In this document: positions 15,962 through 21,980 of the stretch, in pieces
How positions within the stretch are numbered: the first letter of the stretch is position 1
How the letters are laid out: every line of letters begins with the position of its first letter
Assembly (NCBI GenBank): GCA_045638545.1
Contig: JAZUBL010000038.1
Coordinates: 1 to 38,201 of the forward strand
Source of the DNA: UMGS1071 sp045638545
GTDB lineage: Bacteria > Bacillota > Clostridia > Oscillospirales > Acutalibacteraceae
Reading direction: 5' to 3'
DNA: 38,201 nucleotides
Position numbers and translations under genes: made by a program
Notes under the pieces: generated by a model
Seen by the model: only the letters and a program-made list of their open reading frames with translations
Database searches by the model: none
What the model was told of the DNA's origin: nothing

Positions 15962-16693
15962 ATGCTGCATCAATTTTCCCGTTCGGAGCTGCTGCTTGGC
16001 CCGGACAGCACCGCAAAACTGCAAGCTTCCCGTGTCATTGTTTTCGGCATTGGCGGCGTTGGTTCCTACACTGCAGAGGCACTTGCCCGCAGCGGCGTAG
16101 GCGCCATTGACCTGGTGGACAACGACGATGTTTCTGTCACCAATATCAACCGCCAGCTGCTGGCTACCCACTCTACCGTTGGCCGCATGAAAACAGACGT
16201 TATGGCAGAGCGAATTCACGACATTAACCCGGACTGTAAAGTGACTACTCACCCATGCTTCTTTACAAAAGAAACAGCGGATCAGTTTGACTTCACCCAG
16301 TACGATTATGTGGTGGACGCTGTGGATACTGTTTCTGCCAAGCTGGCGCTGGTAGAGTGCGCCAATGCGGCAGGTGTACCGATCATCAGCTGCATGGGTG
16401 CCGGCAACAAGCTGGACCCTACCCGCTTTGAAGTAGCGGATATTTCTAAAACTTCCGTTTGCCCACTGGCAAGAGTTATGCGTCAGGAGCTGCGGAAGCG
16501 GGGCATCACCAAATTAAAGGTGGTTTATACAAAAGAAGAATCCCGCACGCCACTGGTCAACGAAGCCTGCCGGGAAGAAGTAGACCCGGGCCGCAGACAG
16601 GTGCCGGGCAGCCTTGCTTTCGTGCCGTCTGTTGCAGGTCTGATCCTGGCCGGAGAAGTGGTATGTGACCTGACCGGCGTAAAAAATCGATAA
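15962..16693 (+). CDS. tcdA: tRNA threonylcarbamoyladenosine dehydratase
   Basis: An E1/ThiF/MoeB-like ATP-dependent enzyme that closes t6A37 in ANN-decoding tRNAs to the cyclic ct6A form. 243 residues. The N-terminal 'FSRSELLLG' is followed by the nucleotide-binding GIGGVGSYTAEALARSG (29-45), 'VDNDDVSVTNINRQ', the 'DAVDT' strand and a 'SCMGAGNKLDPTRFEVADI' block typical of the TcdA (YgdL/CsdL) branch rather than ThiF or MoeB. The C-terminal 'PGSLAFVPSVAGLILAGEVV' is also diagnostic. The start has AAAGGAG upstream. It is a single gene; its role is in decoding and is not specifically linked to the sulfur genes beside it. Confidence 0.93.
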   Translation: MLHQFSRSELLLGPDSTAKLQASRVIVFGIGGVGSYTAEALARSGVGAIDLVDNDDVSVTNINRQLLATHSTVGRMKTDVMAERIHDINPDCKVTTHPCFFTKETADQFDFTQYDYVVDAVDTVSAKLALVECANAAGVPIISCMGAGNKLDPTRFEVADISKTSVCPLARVMRQELRKRGITKLKVVYTKEESRTPLVNEACREEVDPGRRQVPGSLAFVPSVAGLILAGEVVCDLTGVKNR

Positions 16694-16702
16694 ATTATTA
16701 TT

Positions 16703-16760
16703 AACCTATTGACATAATAGGTTATCCTCCTGTATAATCAACCTATCACAACGATAGGAT
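16703..16760 (+). promoter_or_regulatory. metY promoter flanked by two matching palindromic operators
   Basis: TTGACA (16709-16714), 18-bp spacer, TATAAT (16733-16738). Palindrome one, AACCTATT-N5-AATAGGTT (16703-16723), covers the -35. Palindrome two, AACCTATC-N5-GATAGGAT (16740-16760), covers the expected start site. Their centres are 37 bp apart. The paired sites suggest a dimeric repressor of sulfur genes, possibly an Rrf2/CymR-type protein (inference). Confidence 0.75.
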
Positions 16761-16785
16761 ATTGATTTACAGGAGGTTTTTTCTT

Positions 16786-16860
16786 ATGCAGCATTTCTTT
16801 TTACAGCTTTTAAGACAGAACTTCCGCTGCGGGCGAATGTGTTATTGTAATTCCTTTTAA
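16786..16860 (+). CDS. Cysteine-containing leader peptide of metY
   Basis: A 24-codon ORF with a strong AGGAGG site (16771-16776) 9 nt before its ATG. The peptide is hydrophobic at first and ends in RCGRMCYC plus four residues, with Cys at positions 15, 19 and 21. Its last codons (16842-16858) can pair with 16885-16902, which contains the metY ribosome site and start codon. The two ORFs are 38 bp apart. The likely role is sensing cysteinyl-tRNA supply through ribosome stalling, as in classical translational attenuation; the peptide itself may have no function after release. Cys-rich leaders are known upstream of sulfur genes in actinobacteria. I do not know of this particular form. Confidence 0.7.
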   Translation: MQHFFLQLLRQNFRCGRMCYCNSF

Positions 16861-16902
16861 CTCCCCCAATTTATTTATGATGAAAGAAGGTTATTACAAT
16901 GA
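16842..16902 (+). promoter_or_regulatory. Hairpin sequestering the metY ribosome site and start codon
   Basis: 16842-16851 pairs with 16893-16902 (10 bp, one G-U). After a 1x2 internal loop, 16853-16858 (CCTTTT) pairs with 16885-16890 (AGAAGG; one G-U). The loop is 26 nt. The paired 3' arm holds the Shine-Dalgarno GAAGG and the AUG at 16899. The 5' arm is the end of the leader ORF, including Cys codon 21. Confidence 0.6.
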
Positions 16903-18185
16903 ACAACAACTACAGATTCGAAACACTGCAGGTACACGCCGGTCAGGAACGACCGGACGCAGGCTCCGGCGCAAGAGCTGTACCGATTGAACAGACAACA
17001 GCTTATGTGTTTGATAACTGCGCCCAGGCAGCGGCAAGATTCAGTTTGGAAGAAGGCGGCAATATTTATGCCCGCCTGACTAACAGCACCCAAAGCGTCT
17101 TTGAGCAGCGCATCGCAGCGCTGGAAGGCGGTGTGGCTGCGCTGGCCGTTTCCTCCGGCGCGGCTGCCATTACTTATACCATTCTTAATCTTGCCCAGGC
17201 AGGGGACAACATTGTTGCCGCACAGACCATTTACGGCGGCACCTATAACCTGCTGGCACACACGCTGCCTCAGTACGGCATCCGCACCACTTTTGTAGAC
17301 CCGGATGACCTGACTGCGCTGGAAGCAGCCATTGACGAACATACAAAAGCAGTATTCATCGAATCCATCGGAAACCCAAATGCCACACTGATCGACATTG
17401 CAGCTGTGGCAGATATCGCCCATCGTCACCGCATTCCCCTGGTGGTAGACAATACCTTTGCAACGCCGTTTCTCCTCCGTCCATTGGAACACGGCGCAGA
17501 TATCGTTGTGCACTCCGCAAGCAAATTCATCTGCGGCCACGGCACCGCCTTGGGCGGCGTCATTGTAGACGGCGGAAAATTTGACTGGGAAGCCTCCGGC
17601 AAGTTTCCGTCTTTGACAGAGCCGACCCCAAGTTATCATGGCGTCAGCTTTACAAAAGCAGCAGGGCCGGCAGCATTTGCTGTCAAAGCCCGCGCCGTTT
17701 TGCTTCGTGATACCGGCGCAGCGCTGGCGCCGCTCCACGCTTTCTTATTCCTCCAGGGACTGGAAACACTGTCCCTCCGCGTGGAACGCCATGTAGAGAA
17801 CGCCCTGAAAATCGTGAACCATTTACAGAACCACCCCCTGGTCGAAACGGTAAACCATCCTGCTCTCTGCAGTCACCCCCATCACAGCCTGTATGAGCAG
17901 TACTTCCCAAACGGCGGCGCATCGATCTTTACCTTCCGGATCAAAGGTAGTGCAGCCGACGCACAACGGTTCATCGACAATCTGGAAATTTTCTCCCTTG
18001 CCGCCAACGTGGCCGACGTAAAATCACTGGTAATCCACCCGGCTTCCACCACCCATTCTCAACTGAACGGGCAGGAACTGGAAGCGCAGGGTATTTTCCC
18101 CAACACCATCCGGTTTTCCATCGGCACAGAGCACGCAGATGACCTGATCGCTGCCATTAACAAAGCGTTCGACAAAGTTTCATAA
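16899..18185 (+). CDS. metY: O-acetylhomoserine sulfhydrylase (thiol-lyase)
   Basis: A PLP-dependent Cys/Met-metabolism enzyme that uses O-acetylhomoserine and sulfide (or methanethiol) to form homocysteine (or methionine). 428 residues fits MetY; cystathionine gamma-synthases are about 380. Visible: 'TLQVHAGQERPDAGSGARAVPI', 'YARLTNSTQSVFEQRIAALEGG', the PLP lysine K209 in SASKFICGHG and a MetY-type C-terminus 'HPASTTHSQL'. The start is the ATG at 16899 with AAGAAGG upstream. Control appears two-tiered: an operator pair at the promoter and a leader ORF/hairpin in the mRNA. Confidence 0.93.
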   Translation: MNNNYRFETLQVHAGQERPDAGSGARAVPIEQTTAYVFDNCAQAAARFSLEEGGNIYARLTNSTQSVFEQRIAALEGGVAALAVSSGAAAITYTILNLAQAGDNIVAAQTIYGGTYNLLAHTLPQYGIRTTFVDPDDLTALEAAIDEHTKAVFIESIGNPNATLIDIAAVADIAHRHRIPLVVDNTFATPFLLRPLEHGADIVVHSASKFICGHGTALGGVIVDGGKFDWEASGKFPSLTEPTPSYHGVSFTKAAGPAAFAVKARAVLLRDTGAALAPLHAFLFLQGLETLSLRVERHVENALKIVNHLQNHPLVETVNHPALCSHPHHSLYEQYFPNGGASIFTFRIKGSAADAQRFIDNLEIFSLAANVADVKSLVIHPASTTHSQLNGQELEAQGIFPNTIRFSIGTEHADDLIAAINKAFDKVS

Positions 18186-18203
18186 CATAATTCCCTAGTA
18201 CCC

Positions 18204-18237
18204 GCCCCTGCAGTCTTCCCGATTGCGGGGGCATTTT
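18204..18237 (+). terminator. Intrinsic terminator of metY
   Basis: A GCCCCTGCA/TGCGGGGGC stem (one mismatch), then ATTTT. The T-run is short. Confidence 0.65.
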
Positions 18238-18250
18238 GTAACAGGACTAC

Positions 18251-18280
18251 TTTACATAGAAAAGCGATTTCTGCTATACT
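18251..18280 (+). promoter_or_regulatory. hydE promoter
   Basis: TTTACA (18251-18256), 18-bp spacer, TATACT (18275-18280). Confidence 0.65.
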
Positions 18281-18310
18281 GAATTTATAACGAGAAAGGA
18301 GGGCAAGCCC

Positions 18311-19357
18311 ATGAAACAATTGATTGATAAACTGGCGCTGACCCATGACCTGACTGACGAAGAACTGCGCCGCCTGATTGAAGACGGCAGCTGCGACGAA
18401 TATTTATTTGAAAAAGCAGAGGCTCAGCGAAAGGAAATTTACGGCAACGACGTATACATCCGCGGCCTCATTGAAATTTCCAACTACTGCAAAAATAACT
18501 GCTATTACTGCGGCATCCGCCGCGACAACCGGAACGCAGAACGCTACCGCCTGACAAAAGAGGAGATTCTGGAATGCTGTGAAGCCGGCTACGAGCTGGG
18601 TTTCCGTACCTTTGTTATGCAGGGCGGCGAAGACCCGCAGTTTACAGATGCCATTATCTGCGACATCGTTTCTGAAATCAAAAAACGCTGGCCGGACTGC
18701 GCTGTGACCTTATCATTGGGCGAGCGCTCCAAGGAAAGCTACCAGGCATTTTTCAATGCCGGCGCAGACCGTTATCTGCTCCGCCACGAAACTGCAACGG
18801 AATGCCACTACGAAAAGCTGCATCCGGCACCATTAAAGCTCAGCGAGCGCAAAGAGTGTCTGTTCAATCTGAAGGAGATCGGCTTTCAGGTTGGTTCCGG
18901 CTTTATGGTCGGCTCACCATACCAGACAACCGATAACCTGATTGCTGACCTGCGATTCCTGCAGGAGCTGCAGCCGGCTATGATCGGTATTGGCCCGTTC
19001 CTCCATCACCAGGAAACACCGTTCAAAGATTTCCCGAACGGCGGACTGGAGCTGTGCCTGCGCATGGTTGCTATTCTGCGTCTTATGTTCCCTTATGCAT
19101 TGCTGCCATCTACCACAGCTCTCGGTACAGCTGATCCATTCGGCAGAGAAAAAGGCATTAAAGCCGGCGCAAACGTTGTGATGCCAAACCTGTCCCCTGC
19201 CTCTGTTCGTAAAAAATACCTGCTCTATGATAATAAAATCTGCACCGGTGACGAAGCAGCAGAAAGCAAGAACAATCTTGCCAAGCGTATGGAAGCCATC
19301 GGCTATCAGCTGGTAGTTCACCGCGGCGACTGCAAAAACCACATTTTCAGAAAATAA
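18311..19357 (+). CDS. hydE: [FeFe]-hydrogenase H-cluster radical SAM maturase HydE
   Basis: A radical SAM enzyme that helps build the dithiolate-bearing diiron subcluster of [FeFe]-hydrogenase. 348 residues, the normal size. The SAM cluster motif CxxxCxxC is C60-C64-C67 in ISNYCKNNCYYCGIR, then 'FVMQGGEDP', 'LRHETAT', 'VGSGFMVGSPYQT', 'GIGPFLHH' and 'ANVVMPNLSP', all typical of HydE rather than BioB or PylB. No HydF, HydG or hydrogenase gene is in the window, so the maturation genes are scattered. The ATG at 18311 has AAAGGAGGG 7 nt upstream. Confidence 0.95.
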   Translation: MKQLIDKLALTHDLTDEELRRLIEDGSCDEYLFEKAEAQRKEIYGNDVYIRGLIEISNYCKNNCYYCGIRRDNRNAERYRLTKEEILECCEAGYELGFRTFVMQGGEDPQFTDAIICDIVSEIKKRWPDCAVTLSLGERSKESYQAFFNAGADRYLLRHETATECHYEKLHPAPLKLSERKECLFNLKEIGFQVGSGFMVGSPYQTTDNLIADLRFLQELQPAMIGIGPFLHHQETPFKDFPNGGLELCLRMVAILRLMFPYALLPSTTALGTADPFGREKGIKAGANVVMPNLSPASVRKKYLLYDNKICTGDEAAESKNNLAKRMEAIGYQLVVHRGDCKNHIFRK

Positions 19358-19371
19358 TAACCATTCCTGTT

Positions 19372-19414
19372 TTGTGATTCAGTCACAGAAAAAGAGAATC
19401 ATTCTCGATATAAT
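19372..19414 (+). promoter_or_regulatory. trxA promoter region with two dyads
   Basis: TATAAT (19409-19414) without a clear -35. GAGAAT-C-ATTCTC (19394-19406) lies just upstream of the -10 and matches 5 of 7 bases in each half of the Fur-type 7-1-7 consensus. TGTGA-N5-TCACA (19373-19387) lies at the -35 position. Activation or metal/redox control is plausible. Confidence 0.5.
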
Positions 19415-19489
19415 AAAACCATCAACCTGAACACAAACTAAAATCAGATTATAATAACCCCCTATTTTAAAGATAAAGGAGACAGAACA

Positions 19490-19798
19490 ATGGCAGTACT
19501 TGAAATTAAAAAAGAAAACTTCCAGAAAGAAGTATTAGAATCCAAAGAGCCTGTGCTCTTAGACTTCTGGGCACCTTGGTGCGGCCCATGCCGTATGCTC
19601 TCCCCGATCATCGAAGAAATCGGTGCAGAAGCAGCAGGCTTTAAAGTTGGCAAGGTAAATGTTGACGACGAGCCGGAACTGGCAGAAAAATTCAGCATCA
19701 TGAGCATTCCAACTCTTGTTGTTATTAAGGATGGCAACGTTGCAAATCAGGCTTCCGGTGTAAGACCGAAAGCACAGGTTCTCGCATTACTGGATTAA
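19490..19798 (+). CDS. trxA: Thioredoxin
   Basis: A cytoplasmic thiol-disulfide reductant of 102 residues. Active site WCGPC (W30-C34) in 'LLDFWAPWCGPCRMLSP', the cis-Pro loop SIPTL and the C-terminal 'GVRPKAQVLALLD'. The start has AAAGGAG 7 nt upstream. A rhodanese lipoprotein gene follows 27 bp after its stop without a terminator between them, so the pair is probably co-transcribed. The promoter carries dyads that may be redox or metal sites. Confidence 0.96.
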   Translation: MAVLEIKKENFQKEVLESKEPVLLDFWAPWCGPCRMLSPIIEEIGAEAAGFKVGKVNVDDEPELAEKFSIMSIPTLVVIKDGNVANQASGVRPKAQVLALLD

Positions 19799-19825
19799 TT
19801 TTACAAAGAAAGGACCGTGCCGCAG

Positions 19826-20236
19826 ATGGCTGCAAAGTATAAAGGAAAACTCCTCCTTTCCCTGCTGCTTTGCAGCATCGCATTCACCCTGTTGGTTGGA
19901 TGCCAGGCCGGTACAAAAGGAGGTGACGCTGTTATGACGATCTCCGCAGCAGAAGCAAAAACCATGATGGAAACACAGACCGACTATGTGATCCTGGATG
20001 TTCGCGCACAATCGGAATATGACAGCGGTCACATTCCCGGCGCAATGCTGATCCCGCTGCCGGAACTGGCAGAACGGGCAGAAGAAGAACTGACCAGCAA
20101 AGACCAGTTGATTCTGGTGTACTGCCGCAGCGGCAACAGAAGCCGCACCGCCGCAGCCACACTCCAAAGCCTTGGCTACACAAACATCATCGACTTCGGC
20201 GGCATCAACAGCTGGCCATATGAAATTGCAAAATAA
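19826..20236 (+). CDS. Rhodanese-domain lipoprotein
   Basis: 136 residues. A signal peptide with lipobox LVGC (C26) anchors it outside the membrane. The remaining 100 residues form one rhodanese domain: 'YVILDVRAQSEYDSGHIPGA' and the active loop CRSGNRS with catalytic C100. Such proteins carry persulfide sulfur or reduce thiosulfate-type compounds; the extracellular partner is unknown. I prefer the ATG at 19826 (AAAGGA 11 nt upstream) to the GTG at 19817, which would sit too close to the ribosome site. Pairing with thioredoxin suggests a shared thiol or sulfur role. Confidence 0.9.
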   Translation: MAAKYKGKLLLSLLLCSIAFTLLVGCQAGTKGGDAVMTISAAEAKTMMETQTDYVILDVRAQSEYDSGHIPGAMLIPLPELAERAEEELTSKDQLILVYCRSGNRSRTAAATLQSLGYTNIIDFGGINSWPYEIAK

Positions 20237-20240
20237 GACA

Positions 20241-20285
20241 AAAAATCCCCTGCAGGCGAACCGACACACCTGCAGGGGATTTTTA
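20241..20285. terminator. Bidirectional terminator between rhodanese and DUF4303 genes
   Basis: A long perfect stem, AATCCCCTGCAGG/CCTGCAGGGGATT, with A and T runs on its sides and a 12-nt loop. Confidence 0.92.
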
Positions 20286-20288
20286 TTT

Positions 20289-20876
20289 TTAAATCATTCC
20301 AAGTTCTTCCATCGCAGTCAGAAACACATCTGCCTCTCCACTAGGATTTGCTTTTTTCGTTGCTTCAACATCATACCAAGCATACTCTAATCCATGCACA
20401 ATAATCGGCATTTTTTTACTGAATCGCTGCTCACAATATCCTTCCTCCTGCAGCTTCTTTGCAACATCTGCAGCTATTGTCAGCAGTTCATAGTGACCAA
20501 CTGGACCTTTCCCGATATATTCACCGTCATCATCATAACAGTCATCATCTTCTTGGCCAATATTCGTAATACCATTTTCTTCATACCACGCAAACAGTAA
20601 TTCATTCAACGCATCCGGTTCATCAGGATCAATAATCATAGTTTCGTCCTGTCTCCAGAATGCATAATTCCAGCGCTCTTCATCATAAAGTTCTGCGCCC
20701 TCACAGTCTTCTTCTGTGTTGTAACTGATTGCAAACTGAGATACATTTTCAAAATTTTTATAGGTATACTCCTCATTGGAATATACGAAAAAAGATACAG
20801 CATAAATATCTTCTTCGCACCATGTGTCCATAATAGACTTTACTTTTGTGTAAATTTCTTCCGTAATATTTTTCAT
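20289..20876 (-). CDS. DUF4303-like acidic protein
   Basis: 195 residues, strongly acidic, with no signal peptide or membrane segment. The N-terminal 'IYAVSFFVYSNEEYTY' and 'WNYAFWRQDE' pattern suggests the DUF4303 family, some members of which sit near polymorphic-toxin loci as possible immunity proteins; this is inference, and no toxin gene is beside it. The stretch is clearly richer in A and T than its neighbours and uses different codons (AAT, ATA), which may mean a recent arrival. The ATG at 20876 is preferred over 20882 because GGAGG then lies 9 nt upstream rather than 3. Confidence 0.7.
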   Translation of the reverse strand: MKNITEEIYTKVKSIMDTWCEEDIYAVSFFVYSNEEYTYKNFENVSQFAISYNTEEDCEGAELYDEERWNYAFWRQDETMIIDPDEPDALNELLFAWYEENGITNIGQEDDDCYDDDGEYIGKGPVGHYELLTIAADVAKKLQEEGYCEQRFSKKMPIIVHGLEYAWYDVEATKKANPSGEADVFLTAMEELGMI

Positions 20877-20921
20877 AATCATTCTCCTCCCTGTTTCTTT
20901 ATTATATCAAAAAAAGGAAAA

Positions 20922-20950
20922 GAAAAAGCTCCCTTACGGGAGCTTTTTTA
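20922..20950 (-). terminator. Terminator of tRNA-Ser
   Basis: AAAAGCTCCC/GGGAGCTTTT stem with a 4-nt loop, A and T runs on both sides, just past the tRNA 3' end on the minus strand. Confidence 0.85.
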
Positions 20951-20952
20951 TT

Positions 20953-21043
20953 TGGCGGAGATGAAGAGATTTGAACTCTTGCGCCGCGTGAACGACCTAC
21001 CGCATTTCGAGTGCGGACCCTTCAGCCTCTTGGGTACATCTCC
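20953..21043 (-). tRNA. tRNA-Ser (anticodon CGA)
   Basis: A 91-nt tRNA with encoded CCA. The acceptor stem is GGAGATG with CATCTCC, discriminator G. The anticodon arm has stem CCGCA/TGCGG and loop CTCGAAA, giving anticodon CGA for UCG codons. The long variable arm (around GGTCGTTCACGCGGC) is the class II type expected for serine. The T arm carries GTTCAAATC. Its own promoter and terminator frame it. Confidence 0.95.
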
Positions 21044-21073
21044 ATATTCTGTGACGCAAATGCGCTATTATTT

Positions 21074-21102
21074 ATTGTAAACAGTTCCGCGCTCAAAGTC
21101 AA
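21074..21102 (-). promoter_or_regulatory. tRNA-Ser promoter
   Basis: TTGACT (21097-21102) and TACAAT (21074-21079), 17-bp spacer, on the minus strand. Confidence 0.8.
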
Positions 21103-21121
21103 GGGATTCTTCCGCACAAAG

Positions 21122-21148
21122 AAAAAAGACTGCCTATCGCAGTCTTTT
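21122..21148 (-). terminator. Terminator of mntP
   Basis: AAAGACTGC/GCAGTCTTT stem with a 5-nt loop, followed by T6 on the minus strand, within 30 bp of the stop. Confidence 0.88.
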
Positions 21149-21150
21149 CT

Positions 21151-21735
21151 TTAAAACCAGCTTGTGATGAAAATTTCCAGACCAATAAAAATAAGGATGG
21201 AACCGCCCAGAATGTCAGCCTGTCTGGCCAGCTTGGTGCCAACCTTTTTACCGATGGCAATACCGATCATACAGATGAAGAACGTCACAACGCCGATGAT
21301 AAAGCATTCAATGCCGGCTTCCAGCCAGTTGTACTCGGAGATAGTAAAACCAACAGACAGGGCGTCGATGGACGTTGCAATGCCCTGCACTACCAGACCC
21401 CAGAAGCCGACCGGCGGCTTCTCTTCTCCGTCATCTTTATGGCGGATACCTTCAAACAGCATTTTACCGCCAAGGAACAGCAGCAGCACCAGAGCGATCC
21501 ACGGCACAAACTGTTCGAAAATACCGAAAACCTGCGCAATGGTTGCCACGCAGATCCAGCCGATCATCGGCATGGCAAACTGGAAAAAAGAAAACATGCC
21601 GGCCACACCGCACATTCTGCCTGCCCGCATTTTCGGCTCGTTCAGGCCATTGGCAAGTGACACCGAAAAGGCATCCATGGCAAGGCCAATACCAAACAGG
21701 ACACTGTTAAAAAAGAATGTAAACCCGAACCCCAT
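21151..21735 (-). CDS. mntP: Putative manganese efflux pump MntP
   Basis: 194 residues with about six membrane helices in two homologous halves. Each half has the family's Asp-containing motif: 'GIGLAMDAFSVSLANGL' (about 16-32) and 'GIATSIDALSVGFTI' (about 117-131). MntP exports Mn2+ and protects against excess metal. The start has GGAGGAG upstream. Its leader of about 170 nt holds an intrinsic terminator before the start codon (21805-21853), so expression is probably controlled by premature termination. In other bacteria MntP genes are often under a Mn2+ riboswitch, but I cannot match that consensus here. Confidence 0.93.
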   Translation of the reverse strand: MGFGFTFFFNSVLFGIGLAMDAFSVSLANGLNEPKMRAGRMCGVAGMFSFFQFAMPMIGWICVATIAQVFGIFEQFVPWIALVLLLFLGGKMLFEGIRHKDDGEEKPPVGFWGLVVQGIATSIDALSVGFTISEYNWLEAGIECFIIGVVTFFICMIGIAIGKKVGTKLARQADILGGSILIFIGLEIFITSWF

Positions 21736-21804
21736 TTTTCTCCTCCCTTTTCATCATCGTTCTGACAGCAAACCGCCACATACGGCAACCTGCGCCGGTG
21801 CCGC

Positions 21805-21853
21805 AAAAAAGAGACTCCGTGCATAGCTTTTTCCAATACTACGCACGAGCCTC
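21805..21853 (-). terminator. Attenuator terminator in the mntP leader
   Basis: On the minus strand, 21853-21839 pairs with 21825-21811 (15 bp with one bulged base and two G-U pairs), then T6 (21810-21805). It lies about 70 nt before the mntP start and about 55 nt after the expected transcription start. Confidence 0.65.
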
Positions 21854-21907
21854 GCAATTTAAAACAAGCCAGACTGCTGACCTGCTGCACCCTCATATCT
21901 GTTCTTT

Positions 21908-21935
21908 ATTATAGCACAGGCAATTGTTCTGTCAA
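21908..21935 (-). promoter_or_regulatory. mntP promoter
   Basis: TTGACA (21930-21935), 16-bp spacer, TATAAT (21908-21913) with a TGC extended -10 on the minus strand. Confidence 0.8.
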
Positions 21936-21944
21936 TGTGGAAAT

Positions 21945-21969
21945 AAAAAACGGCAGGAACTCCCTGCCG
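21945..21969 (-). terminator. Terminator of the polysaccharide deacetylase gene
   Basis: CGGCAGG/CCTGCCG stem with a 5-nt loop and T6 on the minus strand. Confidence 0.9.
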
Positions 21970-21980
21970 CTCTTCTGCAC

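Noticed and set aside
16700..16900. T-box or SAM riboswitch upstream of metY
   Set aside because: No T-box sequence or SAM aptamer landmarks, no terminator before metY, and the space is filled by the leader ORF.
21736..21906. yybP-ykoY Mn2+ riboswitch upstream of mntP
   Set aside because: The expected conserved loops were looked for and not found by eye, so the leader is reported as an unidentified attenuator instead.
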